From Oreocharis arfaki (lineage: Eukaryota > Chordata > Aves > Passeriformes > Paramythiidae): a DNA stretch of 64,000 nucleotides. The first letter of the stretch is position 1, and each line of letters begins with the position of its first letter. Shown here one piece after another: positions 1 to 11,303 of the stretch. Below the pieces are notes generated by a model. The model had not been told where the DNA came from, ran no database searches, and saw nothing but the letters and a program-made list of their open reading frames with translations. The position numbers and the translations under genes were made by a program. The DNA lies in contig VZRR01007843.1 of assembly GCA_013398015.1 (NCBI GenBank), positions 258,282-322,281 on the forward strand, given 5' to 3'.

Positions 1-409
1 TTACTCTGTTTTGCATTTTTCACTGCAAGGAACCCCAAAGAACTTCATAAACAGCAAATACTAGAACCACACAGAAGAGGAGTGTCTAAATTTAATATGG
101 TTTGGCTGTTCCTAAGGGATGTTTTATCTCAGATTTTTGAGCAAACACACTTACCTTCACTGACACTGAGTTATTGTGTACATGAAGAGAGACACAAACC
201 CCAAATTTTCTTATATTTATGGTTGGCATAAATGTATAAGCAAGACAGTCTGGACTTTTGCAGATGACAACCATCTGTTAACTAGCACCCACGAACATCA
301 GGACATGGTCAAAGTGTTACACTTTCTCTAAAACCAAAAAACTTCCCTATTATCATTATGTAGAGTGGAGCTGGTTGTATTGCGCAGAAATAGGACTAAA
401 GCATCAGAA
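1..409. other. Non-coding, nothing recognised
   Basis: AT-rich single-copy-looking DNA before the first CR1 fragment. The only open frames are about 60 codons and resemble nothing I know. No repeat, hairpin or motif cluster stands out. Confidence 0.6.
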
Positions 410-1160
410 ATCTTCATTTAATTCAACCAGGGAAAGTGCCAGATTCTGCACCTGGGATGGGGCAACCCCGGGTGTACGGACAGACTGGGGAATAAGAGGC
501 TGGAAAGCAGTGCCATGGAAAGGAACCTGGGGCTCCTGGTCAGTGCAAGCTGAACATGAGTCAGCAGTGCCCTGGCAGCCAGGAGGGACATCCCTGTCCT
601 GGGGAACATCAGGCCCAGCATCACCAGCTGGGCACGGGACGGGATTGTCCTGCTCTGCTCAGGGCTTGGGCGGCCTCACCTCGAGTGCAGGGGGCAATTT
701 TGGGTGCCACAATGTAAGAAAGGCATTAGAAGGGGTCCAAAAGAGGGCAACAAAGATGGTGAAGCTGGTGAGGAGTGGCTGAGGGCACTGGGTCTGCTCA
801 GCCTGGAGAGGAGACTGAGAGGAGACTTCATTGCAGTTACAGCTTCCTCGTGAGGGGCAGGGGAGGGACAGGCACTGATCTCTGCTCTGTGTGACCAGAG
901 ACAGGACCCCAGGGAATGGCCTGAAGCTGTGTCAGGGGAGGTTTAGGTTGGATATCAGAAGAAGGCTTTTCATCTAGAAGGTAGCTGGGCATTGGAACAG
1001 GCTCCCCAGGGAATGGTCACAGTATCAACCTCACAGAGTTCCAGAAGTGTTTGCACAATATTCTCAGGCACAGGGTGGGATTGTAGGGGTGTCCTGTGAA
1101 GCACCAGGGATTGGACTCAGTGATTCTTGTGGGTTCCTTACAACTCAGAATATTCTCTGA
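410..1160 (+). repeat. CR1 LINE fragment, 3' part of ORF2 plus 3' UTR
   Basis: The segment matches the tail of the avian CR1 non-LTR retrotransposon in sense orientation. It opens in the C-terminal part of the reverse-transcriptase ORF2: the stretch around 740-780 reads ...GVQKRATKM..., like the conserved VQRRATKM of CR1. It continues through the usual GGTTTAGGTTGGATATCAGA block (942-961) and ends in a degraded form of the CR1 3' end near 1160. The frame is broken by indels, so the 135-codon open frame at 375-782 is a relic and not a gene. As with most CR1 copies, the 5' end is missing. At about 750 bases this is the longest CR1 copy in the window. The exact subfamily is not assigned. Confidence 0.9.
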
Positions 1161-3353
1161 AATCTGAGTGCATCATGTAGTTATGACCTAGGATCTATTC
1201 ACAGGAACTCTCTGTGGTCCCTTTTCATTTTGTCTCACCTTTTGCTATAATTTGTTTGCAGAGGAAATGATCCCTTGTGAAAACCACTTGACAGGATTCT
1301 AACACAGTGAATGACTGTTGTTCTTAAACGAATTGTAGGTTGTTACAGTGAAATTTTAATGAAATAGTATTTTGCACAGGAAGAAATGAAGAACAAAGTG
1401 TCTGGTAATGCTAAGAGGTTTTTTTTTAAAAAAACTATTTTCCTCTTCTCTTTACCAGTCATTGAAGATATAGAGAAGAGTTTGAACATGACAAAGTTCG
1501 TGAAATGGGTTGATACAATATTCTTGTGCAGATGGAATAATAATAAGAAAAAATATGATCAATCTCTGATCAATCAAGATATTTTTCTCTGGATGGAACA
1601 ATCACAAAAACTCTTAGCGGCAAACAGACACATCTGATAGTAATGAGATAAGACATGGATCATAATTCCTCTCAACTGAAGGGAAAAAAAAATATTTCAG
1701 ATAAAAATCTTGGTAGTTGAATATATCTCACAAGAAGAGTCACAAGATATTTTCTTCGGATCCTTAAAAAAAGCAGTCTCAATGTAGGCTGCATATGTCA
1801 AGCTCCAGGAACTACTCTGCATTGTTTTACTCTGTTATTTCAGACATCAGTGATCCACAGTTCACCTGCACTGAAACAAAGAGCTCTTTAAAAAGGAGAG
1901 GTTTTTAAAAGTATCTAATGTTAGGCAAGTTTTTGCCTATATAATTGTGTTCAGGAAGTTCTGGTTGCCAGGAAGGGTCTACAAACTGAAAAGGAGGAAT
2001 CCAGTATTTGCACCATGAGATCAAGTTTGCTTCCTGGAGATACCTTTGTACACACTCCTAGGGCTTCCCGTTACTGGAGGTGGAAGCTATTTCCTTATGG
2101 AAACCATACTGTCTCTGTAAGCTGCTCAAATAAAACAGATTCTCCTGAACTGCCCCTGAAAAATGTAACACTTCAGCTATTGTTTTTCTTACAGAGCTAC
2201 CTTTCAAAGCATGAAGAAGTGTTTCATTTTGTGTGGCTGGAAAAATGTCGAGAATTTGGAATTCTTTTTAATGAGATTAGCAGGTACTAGTTAGAGCACC
2301 CTTCTCCTCTTTGTGTGATAATTCACTTGGATTAAGGAAAATAGTGGGTAAATAAAGAAATCTGAAAAGCTGAGCTGGCAAAAAGAAGCAAGAAAATAAG
2401 AGTATAACAATCTTGGAATGAATACAACGTGATTTTAGCAAAGAGAGGACTGACAATGAAAAAAAGGGAACAGGCAGGTTTCTGTCAGGTCTATTCTCCT
2501 ACCTTTACTAAGCTTGCATAATAGCTTACATTAAAGCAGTTCCTTTGCTTCTAATTATACAGCAGATACTGTATTTAGGAAAATGTCTTTTTTCTTAACT
2601 GGGTTTGGATCCAGACATGGTAGTCCTCAGGATTAAGTTTATTCAGTAACAGGCTGTGCAGATCGCTTCGTAAAACCTTAAGATTTTTGATAATTAGTCC
2701 TTCATCATGTCATTCATAAAGGTCTTTTTAGTCTAAAAGCTGCATGGTGTCTGTTGAAGTCGTACCCTGGAGTGGAATCCAGCATTTCCAATAAGGCACG
2801 CAGAGAAAAGCGAGAGCTAAAGGGAGAGTTAAACCCGCACCATTCAGACAACTAATCAAAAAGGGCAAGATAACTAAATTTTTAATGCAAAATGGACCTT
2901 TCTCTGCTTGCAAGCCAAAGTTCAGAACTCTCTTGAAAATGGGCAGCATTTTCAAGACCCCTTTTTACAAGGGTCACACCCTCTTCTCTTCTGTTTGAGG
3001 AGTAGTCACCACAATGCCAGATCACGTCCTCTTTTAATCAATAGTTCTGTAGTAAGGGCCAGCAACTGTATCTTGATAAGGGAGAAGCCTAAACCTCAAA
3101 TGTCATCCACCTCAGGCACGCCCTAAACATCAAAGTATGAAATTTTCTTCAGTACTCCATTTTTTAATTTTGTTTTTTCTTTTTTTCCTGAAGGTGGTCT
3201 GCTGTTCAAAACAAAGTGCATCGGACCACAAAGCCTGAACAAGGTAGAGTTTGGGCCTGGTGCTCAGCAACTCTTTTTCATAGTGGTGTTGACACAGCCG
3301 GTTTCAAATTAAAAGGCTACATGTGAAGTTTCAAAAAGAATTTGACATTATCT
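1161..3353. other. Non-coding, no recognised feature
   Basis: AT-rich DNA. Two open frames on the plus strand (1386-1637, 83 codons; 2015-2290, 91 codons, starting at an ATG) have no recognisable domain, signal peptide or splice context, and are the size expected by chance in AT-rich vertebrate DNA. No transposon end is seen. Confidence 0.55.
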
Positions 3354-3412
3354 AAAATGAAATGAAATGAAATGAAATGAAATGAAATAAAATAAAATAA
3401 AATAAAATAAAA
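3354..3412. repeat. Compound pentanucleotide microsatellite AAATG/AAATA
   Basis: About six units of AAATG run straight into about five units of AAATA, ending at AAACG. The switch from G to A at one position of the unit gives two homogeneous blocks and not a mixture, which suggests one block expanded after a point change. Confidence 0.95.
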
Positions 3413-5139
3413 CGCTCAGAAAAGACCTCACTGCCTCTGATAGCAGCTGGTTGTTGAGCAGAGGTCCTCAGGTGCATTGGTTTGGATTTAGGCAACAAAA
3501 TTCCACCCTTTTTCTATACTAGATTCTGACATTCAAACTGGTTTTAGTTCTTTGTCCCTAATCACAAATCTATGACACATCCATACCTAAACTGGATCTT
3601 AAATCCAGTTTCTAGCTTTTGGATTTAAGATAAACTAATAGAAATATGATTATTTACTTGATAGCTAATTCATTTATTTCCAAGACCAGTATTAATATTA
3701 TGCACATTTTTTATTAGGTATTGCTTGAAAAAGAAACTTCATTACTGCATGCAGAGTTTGTTAACCAGTTAGTTAATTAGTGTGTGCTTCTCTTCTTCAT
3801 GATGTTTTGGGCCACATACTATCTTTCAAGGGAAGGGTAAAATTCCTCTGAATTCATGTTCAAATAATTTCTCATGCACAAGCAGAGGTTTTTTGCATTT
3901 ATTTTTGTAAATTTTATACTGATAATTTCCTCCTTCGGTCAAAAAGTATTTGTGAGAGGAGAACTTGTCAGTATCTATATGAATGTACTTTGTGATATGT
4001 TCTGGTTTAAATCTCACAGGGGATGAGAGTGATACAGAACACAGAACAGTCCTTTAGGTTTAAAAGCCACAAGAAAATATTTGAATGGGAAATTCTGTAA
4101 CTTTAGGAAAATTAATCCTAGAACAGAAATCAATGAAAGATTTTTTTTTTTCAGCACATGCAAAAACGGAGATAAAACAAAACATAGAAATTAGACAAAT
4201 TAATAAACCTTGGTAATAACAAACATGATTTCAAGGAACCACCATCTGGGTATGTATTAAGGAATAAAACAAATACATAAATAAGATTGTAATTATATAC
4301 TTATGGAATCACAGATTTTAAACAAATACCTCCACACAACATCTGATAGCAATTCATAATTAAGGGTTTTATCTTGGATGTTCACAGTTGTACAATTCTA
4401 AGTCTTGGATATTCAAAATCTTTCAAAGGCCCCATAAAATCTTTTTAACATATAGACCCCATTTTAAGCAGCAGGATGAGGGATTTAAATACCTACTGAG
4501 TAACAAAATCACTTGGGTTCTCAGAGTCTTTTAACTTTTGCAGATTAGGAGATTTAGAAGTACACAGTATATGCTGTAGTGGGGACCTAGAAAACTTGAT
4601 GTTATTGGATCATCTATGGCAGTGTGAAGAACAATTTTTCCTCTTGTCTTGCTTATACCTGAATTCAGGAGTTCCCTCAGCCCAAGGGGTATCTGATAGG
4701 AAAGTATTTCATTTTGGTTTAGGAAGCTTTATAGATGAACTTGCATTCTTACCAAAATCTAACTCATTGCTCCATAGAAATACATACACATAAATTGTCT
4801 ATAAAAAATCTATTCTGTGAAACACGTCCCAAAACTTTGTTCTTCAAGTCAGTGATTTAAAGGCTTTGAGCAGTGGAGAAATCAACACACATATACACGT
4901 CCTGTTTTCTAACAGCAAATTTCCTTCAGGTTAAGTAAAGAGATCATCTTATATATTTTTTATCTGATGAAGATCTAAATATTAGTCACATATGTTGAGG
5001 ATCTGCTTTTCATAGCTTTCTTATGCATGTTTGTGTATACAGGTCTCATCAAGTCTTTCTCTTTAAAAATTCTCTTGGGTAAATTAAAGAATACTGAACC
5101 CCTTAAATCTATCAAATTTAGGCATGCTTTTTCCATTTC
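3413..5139. other. Non-coding with an overlapping inverted-repeat knot at 3589-3629
   Basis: Mostly featureless AT-rich DNA. At 3589-3629 two perfect inverted repeats share sequence: AAACTGGAT (3589-3597) with ATCCAGTTT (3603-3611), and CTTAAATCCA (3598-3607) with TGGATTTAAG (3620-3629). Nothing else is recognised. Confidence 0.6.
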
Positions 5140-5232
5140 CTTTTCTTTCTTTTTTCTTCTGTTTGTTTATTTGTTTTGGTTTTGTTTGTTTGATTGGGTT
5201 TTTTCATGTTTTTTGTGTTTGGGGGGGTTTTT
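5140..5232. repeat. T-rich low-complexity tract with G runs
   Basis: Dominated by T runs broken by single G or GG, and ending in seven Gs. Read on the minus strand it is an A-rich tract with C runs, the same type as the A/C tracts at 12235, 28917, 35564, 38591 and 40815. Confidence 0.85.
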
Positions 5233-5284
5233 AAATAGTTTTTCCAACACTTTCTAACTTTACAGCACACCCCTGAAAACGTGA

Positions 5285-5730
5285 AAACTTCAAAATAATC
5301 CTCAAGGCTCATGCTCCCGCCCTTCAATTCTTCTCCCGTCCCTGGCCCAAGCAGGGAGTGACCCCCTAGAGAACCACAAAGGTTCTGCCTTCCCTGGAGG
5401 CCTTCCAAGATGACTGCACTGTCGCTGAAGGTTTGTGGTGCTGCTGGAAAAGGCCGCGCTAAAAGCGGCTGTCGCCACTCACACCTTTCTCATGTACTCC
5501 TTGGTGAGAACAGAAGCAAATCCCGCTTCTCTTCTCACACCTCCCTTCTGGCTCCGCGCTTCCTGCCTCAGGAACTTCCCGCTAATCCTTCGCTTTCAGA
5601 CAAGTTAAAGCCGGGGAGAAGGGAATGTTGGTTTCCTGAACTGCTGAGAAATCAGTTCTGCCTCGGCACTTGCTTGAACCGTCTCTAGTTCGGGTAACAA
5701 AAGTGGTGTTTCCCCCACCTCAGGTGAGCC
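5285..5730 (+). promoter_or_regulatory. Candidate CpG-rich promoter or first exon
   Basis: I count 16 CpG dinucleotides between about 5317 and 5695, in an otherwise CpG-poor window. The segment is visibly GC-richer than both flanks. An ATG at 5410 opens 92 codons to a stop at 5686-5688, with no family resemblance. A good 5' splice-site match, CAG|GTGAG, lies at 5721-5728, so the block could be an unannotated first exon, for example of a long non-coding RNA. The other readings are a fragment of an unrecognised LTR or a chance CpG cluster. No TATA box is obvious. A CR1 tail begins about 30 bases downstream. Confidence 0.3.
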
Positions 5731-5761
5731 ATTACACTGCTAGAGTACAACAAAACGATCT

Positions 5762-5860
5762 GAACAACCTGGTCTAGTGGAAGGTGCCCCTTTCCACGGT
5801 GTGGGGCTGGAACTAGATGATCTTTAAGGTCCCTTTCGACTAAAACAATTCTAGGATTCC
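5762..5860 (+). repeat. CR1 LINE, short 3' tail
   Basis: Contains the CR1 3' UTR block ACCTGGTCTAGTGGAAGGTG (5768-5787), then the GATGATCTTTAAGGTCCC block and a decayed terminal TTCTAGGATTC. Only about 100 bases remain; the 5' part is absent. Confidence 0.88.
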
Positions 5861-6906
5861 ATATCAGCCTAGGCTCGGCTACAATCTGTCTTGTAATGGC
5901 ATCCTTGGAACCGATATGATACCTTGTAGCTGTCCAGCTTGATTCATAATTTTTAACAGACTGTCTCAATCACAGGTACCAAAATTATCAAAGCTGACAA
6001 AAATTATCAGCTGGAATTACTTTAAACTCTGTAGAATAGCCTTCAGGCCAAAATAATAAAAATACACAATATATTAATAAAAACTAGCTAAATCAAAATA
6101 AAATGCATAGTACAATCAGAAACTTCATTGCATGATTCTGTCAAAACATGCAAAAGCAACATAACTTAAAGCATGACAAGATTCCTGTGCCATGTATGAC
6201 CCTGGACAGTCACTCCAGCTTTCATATAGGGATGGGAGAGATGAAAACTAAGCTGTACATCAGGAGATGCATATCTTAGCAGAATTGTAAAATAACTAGA
6301 AGGCATATCAGATCTCAAAAATTCTGATGTTTTTGCCTTCTTAAGAACATGTCAGTTGCAGTAATTCTTGAACATGCTCTGAAAACAGGCTGTGTGTATG
6401 TGTAGGGAAGAATGTATTTCAAGTATCAGTTCTTCAACAGATATAAAACATTAATATGGACTGACTCACAGCATTTTTTTGAGAGTATTCTCTCTCTGTG
6501 TAGAATTGGGCCAATCAATCTGATGTGCAGTTTTGCATTTTGTTTGATTGCCTTAGGGTTGTAAATATTTATTTTTCTGTTTGTTTGACTCAAGGATCTT
6601 ATAGCCGAAGATTTTCCTCTTAGGGCAATTTTGACTTTTAAGAGCAGGAATCCTTGACTTTGTCAATGTCTATTAAAGAAGAGATCATCATGCTCCTTCT
6701 CCTATAAGGGAAAGAATCTGTTGTAAAATAACATGACAGCCATGGCACCATGACTTGAAACCTCCTTACTATTGAAATTTGAGCAACAAATTAGTTTAAA
6801 TTGTCAGTGTGGGTCTCTTAAACAAGTTATATTTTCTTTCTCATATTTTTGAGCGATTTAAGATCACCTATTACTTTCACAGTGGGATGGTGGTTTTATG
6901 ACTGTT
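5861..6906. other. Non-coding, nothing recognised
   Basis: AT-rich DNA without repeats, long frames or clear motif clusters. Confidence 0.55.
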
Positions 6907-6953
6907 TTTTGTAGTTTTTTTTGTTTTGTTTTTTTTTTTTTTTTTTTTTTTAC
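6907..6953. repeat. Poly-T tract
   Basis: Runs of T interrupted by a few Gs, ending in more than 20 uninterrupted Ts. No neighbouring retrocopy body is recognised on either side. Confidence 0.9.
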
Positions 6954-9166
6954 TTAAGCTATGAATCATGGCTGGGGAAAATCAACTTTTAAGGTCAAAC
7001 AGTCAGAAACTGCAAGTTCCTCTCAACCGAATGCTTCCAGAAAATATTTTTAGTATAGAAATATTTTCTTCAGAATGTAAAAGGAGAGTGAGAAGAACAA
7101 ATTGCTTAAATACTTTAAGCATGGAATACAAGATTTTTTCAGTAAGTTCTACCTAATATGCATAGGAAAAGGAATATACCTCATGTCTATCATCACTCCA
7201 GAATACTTCAAACACCCAGTGAGATTGGAGGGAGATATCGTCTTCACACCAGTGAGAAGCAACTAAGAACAGCATCCAGAAATACTTAGAACCTTGAACT
7301 GATACTTACATAAAATAAATGTGCTTCTGAGCAAGGCTGAAATTCTGAAAACCTATGCTTTGGCACAACCTCAACAAGAGAGTGTGGACGACTTCTCATC
7401 CCTCAGATTTATCTAGATATGCTTCTCCTTGCGACTAAGAAAACCTTCTGCTGAAAGGGACACACAGTTCTGCATCATTTCAGCCCCTAGAGAAAACTGC
7501 TCGTTTCCTAGGAGAGTTCTCTGTGGACTCTACACATGAGGGAGCTCTCTTCATCCCTTGAGGGTTTATAAAGGAAGAAGTTTGAAACACAGTGAGTGCT
7601 TTCAAGGAAAAAAAAAACAAACCATAACTTCTGGTGAAGGTTGGGAATCATGAAGACATGAAACTATTCCTGTTTCCTGTATGAGAAAGATGTCTATCTA
7701 ACATCTAACATCCCTGGGACATTTAAAGCTTCGGTTAGAGTGGCCCTTAGCAACCTGGCTGTATTTAAAGAAGTCTGCACAAAACTGCAGAAGCATTTAG
7801 GATTTACAGTGTCTCGAGCTACTCACTTCTATTTTCATTTCATTTCCATATGTGCTCGGAACAGAGCATCTTGTAACAAGTCACTTCTCAGGGAGCAATT
7901 TCCAAATCTCCTTAATTTATACAGAGGGTCTGGTCCAAGAAACACTTGTACATTTAATTGACTTCATGTGAGTAACATGGCAGTACAAAAGTCGAGTATA
8001 ATTAAGAAAAACTGAAGACATGAATAATTACAAACTTGATCTTGTGAATTACAATATTAACTCATCTTTGAAATTTTATTTCCACATTCTGCTTTATAAT
8101 GGCAAAGCATAAATAACCAGGCAGAAGAGAACTCACAGATCACTCTGCTAAAAGTTGTTGACTAGATAAATGAAATTATTTTTTTCTTTCTAGAAACTCC
8201 AGCTGGTGTTATCTTGGCCTTCAGTATCCACTAATTAAATGGAAAAACGTTTGAGATAAAAAGTTAATTTACTAATTAAATGACAAGTATGCTTTATAAA
8301 TTGTCTCTTTGGCTTATTGTGCATTTAGAGAATTAATTAACAATACAATCAAGCTGCAGTTGTGAGATGCCAATATGGATGTGATTTGAAGATACTTTCA
8401 CTTCTGTTTTCTATCTCAGTTTTTACGACAGCTGCACCATAATGAAGACGCTTGACTCTTTTAATTTGTCTCTGTAAAACTGAAACGAGTTTGTGGTTTC
8501 TTGCTCGCTGGGACTGCAGACAAACTGGTACATTTAACAGTACGCTCCTGATCAGTCAACACAGACGTGATGCTGCAGCAAGCTGCCATTGTTCTCTTTA
8601 AATGGGGGCTAAAAAACCTGGCTTGACGTTAAGCTGTGTTGTTCTCATAAAGTATTTTCAATGTAACATAACAATGAAAGTATAAATATAATTTAACTGA
8701 TATCTTCATTTAAAATTCTTGTTAAATGCTTGCCATTTGTAAACAATGTTACTGAGTGACAGCCCTATTTTAAATCTGCATCAATAGGTTTTTCTAGATA
8801 CGACTTTTTAATTAGTTTAGGAACCACCAAAGTTAATGGATATAGGATAGGAACTCATGGACAAACGGCCCACTTATTATTCACCTTCTTCAGTATGTCT
8901 TGCAAAACTACGATTGGGTAAAAATAAGCCTTGTTGATAAGTTTGACTTTTGAATGCCAGACACATGTAAATATTACATGTCTGGACCAGCCTGACTGAT
9001 CTTGGGATTTACCCCTTTGAATGTGGGGGATTGGTCTGGTGTTGTTTGGTTTTGTTTCTTGGTTGAAATTAAATACAAATGTTAACTCAAAGTCAAATCT
9101 AAAGTCAATCAGAATTTACTACTTGCTGCAACTCCTCCAACAATAAGATGAGGATTTCGAAGGGGT
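6954..9166. other. Non-coding with two inverted repeats
   Basis: AT-rich DNA. A perfect 11-base inverted repeat, AGAAAATATTT/AAATATTTTCT with a 9-base spacer, lies at 7039-7069. An imperfect 12-bp hairpin with a 2-base bulge lies at 8957-8985. TAATTA homeodomain-type cores recur at about 8234, 8273 and 8335. Open frames here (62 and 73 codons) are unremarkable. Confidence 0.55.
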
Positions 9167-9601
9167 GAAAAAAAAGAAAAGAAAGAAGGGAAGGGAAGAG
9201 GAGAGGAGAGGAGAGGNAAGAAAAGAAAAGAAAAGAAAAGAAAAGAAAAGAAAAGAAAAGAAAAGAAAAGAAAAGAAAAGAAAAGAAAAGAAAAGAAAAG
9301 AAAAGAAAAGAAAAGAAAAGAAAAGAAAAGAAAAGAAAAGAAAAGAAAAGAAAAGAAAAGAAAAGAAAAGAAAAGAAAAGAAAAGAAAAGAAAAGAAAAG
9401 AAAAGAAAAGAAAAGAAAAGAAAAGAAAAGAAAAGAAAAGAAAAGAAAAGAAAAGAAAAGAAAAGAAAAGAAAAGAAAAGAAAAGAAAAGAAAAGAAAAG
9501 AAAAGAAAAGAAAAGAAAAGAAAAGAGAAAAGAAAAAAGAAAAGAAGAGAAAAGAAGAGAAAAGAAAAGAGAAAAGAAAAGAAAAGAAGAGAAAAGAAAA
9601 G
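9167..9601. repeat. AAAAG pentanucleotide array in a 435-base polypurine tract
   Basis: The core 9221-9525 is 61 uninterrupted copies of AAAAG. It is flanked by degenerate purine sequence: GGGAA and GGAGA units before it, and AAAAG mixed with AGAGA units after it. Apart from an undetermined base at 9217, the plus strand has no pyrimidine from 9167 to 9601. The N at the edge of the perfect array suggests an assembly or polishing problem, so the true copy number is uncertain. Open frames of 150-190 codons on both strands here are artefacts of the repeat. Confidence 0.97.
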
Positions 9602-10540
9602 CCACCTGGATCTAATCAGCTCTTGAGCCTCTCTGAGTAAACAAGCTGGTTTCTCTCCACCGGCAGCTGTAGATTTTTCTTTGATTGCCACTTTTTATAT
9701 TCACAAGTAGTGTTAGTCCATCACACATTTTTATGTTGATATTTTTATAGCTTCTCTTTCATTAACCAGTTACTTTCACATTTTAGCAAAATTTAGTGTA
9801 TGGCTATGGATATGTGTGCAATCCCACACTAAAGAAAGGAAACTGATTATTTTGCATTCAATTTACTTTGATTTTTCTGTCTAGTCTGTTGGTGCCTACA
9901 GAAGAAAACAGTAATAAATCATTTATAAAATCAGCCCAATCCCTTCTACAGGGAAATACAGTGAGGCAGACTGTCTCATAAATTGTTTAGAATAACGCAG
10001 CTCTCCAGTGATTTAGCCTGATTTGTTTGTTTAAAAAAAAATAGAAAACCCACAAAACCTTCTGCAGATGGTGATTCCCATCTTTTATAAAAGGGGTAGC
10101 AAAAGTGCTCGCTTAAGGACAAAACAATGAGCCAAAGTACCTTTTAATGTTCTTGCAGACAATGTAGACAACATCCCATTAGCAAACAGATTGTGGGCTG
10201 GTGAAATTAGAAGGAACAATGTATCATGAAATGGAAGTAATGGGAATGAATTTTCTGTATTTATTTCAGAGATTGCACATGGTTCATACAGTCTGAGCTT
10301 TCACTTAATAAGGGGGGAAAACAGAGGGAAATACTCTCCCTGAACCGACCCAGCATCACAGATCTTTTGTCTGTCTTGTTGTGTGGATCGGTGACAGTGA
10401 CAAAATGGTATCTTGTGCTGGCAGCTTGATTTCTGGCATTTACTGGGCTGTATGAAAGATCACATCCCCAAACACTTCTGTCATATTCTCTTCCAGATTG
10501 TGGTATATTAAACTGAGGAAATAAGCCTGTTTTTCTGGAG
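9602..10540. other. Non-coding, nothing recognised
   Basis: Unique-looking AT-rich DNA between the purine tract and an ancient CR1. A 94-codon minus-strand frame (10261-10545) shows no domain. Confidence 0.55.
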
Positions 10541-10772
10541 ATCATAGATTCATCAAAATTAAAGATGGAAAAGACCTGTTAGTGTAAATCATTTACATTA
10601 TCCCTCATCCAATGCAAGATTACTCCCTGTGGTATATTTTCCAGTGCTCTTTTCAGTCCACTTTGAAATGACTCATGCAACAGTTTCCACTGTTTCTCTC
10701 TAGAGATCAGTCTCCACTCTAACAGATCTCACCACCCTTGGTTTCAGCCTAGGTTTTCCATTACTCATTTAG
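10541..10772 (-). repeat. Ancient, diverged CR1-like LINE tail
   Basis: Starts with the reverse-complemented CR1 end (ATCATAGATTCAT). It continues with the order of blocks of old reptile-wide CR1 tails: GATGGAAAAGACCTGTTAG, then a CCAATGCAAGATT block, a TCCAGTGCTCTTTTCAGTCC block and a CTAACAGATCTCACC block. It is far more diverged than the young copies in this window, and probably inserted before the modern bird radiation. Subfamily is not assigned. Confidence 0.72.
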
Positions 10773-11017
10773 AGATTTTTTTTTCCCCAGGCCATCTGGT
10801 AAGGCAGTCCAAGTTGTCTCTCTTAACCCAGGCACTAAGACTTTGGAGGCAAGTTAAGGGCTATCAGGAAGGTGGAAGGCAGCCACAGACTGAAAAGGAC
10901 TTCAGCAAGTTTTCTATTTTTTTACTATCCCTTATCTATTGAGTTGTCATTTTGGTGCAGAGATGTATTCAAGTCTAACTCCTGGCTTGACGATCTCTAA
11001 AGATCTTTTTAAAAAGG
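10773..11017. other. Non-coding spacer between two CR1 copies
   Basis: No recognised element, and no open frame of note. Confidence 0.5.
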
Positions 11018-11303
11018 CAGGTAGTGACAGGACACAGAGAGTGGAAATGGCTTTATAACTGAATAAGGATGGGTTTAAATGAGATATTATGAAGAAAGTC
11101 TGTATTGTAAGGGTGGTGAAGCCCTTGCACAGGGTGCCAAAGGAAGCTGTGGCTGCCCTGGCAAAGTCCAAGGCCACGTTGGATGGGGCTTGAGGCAACT
11201 TGGTCTAGTGGAAGGTGTCCCTGCTCGTGGCAGGGGGGTGGGATGAGGTGATCTTTGAGGTCACTTGTAACCCAAACCATTCTGGGATTCTGTGATTCTA
11301 TGA
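11018..11303 (+). repeat. CR1 LINE, 5'-truncated
   Basis: Shows consecutive CR1 3' blocks: GTAGTGACAGGAC, the GAGATATTATGAAGAAAGTC region, GGAAGCTGTGGCTGCCCTGG, CTTGGTCTAGTGGAAGGTG, and the terminal TCTGGGATTCTGTGATTCTA. This is the last 290 bases or so of the element. The short minus-strand frames across it are shadows. Confidence 0.92.

Noticed and set aside
375..782. 135-codon plus-strand frame
   Set aside because: It lies mostly inside a frame-broken CR1 ORF2 relic and starts upstream of the element.
9105..9691. Open frames of 150-190 codons on both strands
   Set aside because: They only read the AAAAG array (lysine/arginine/glutamate on one strand, phenylalanine/serine/leucine on the other). 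A repeat of 5-base units with no stop codon stays open by itself.
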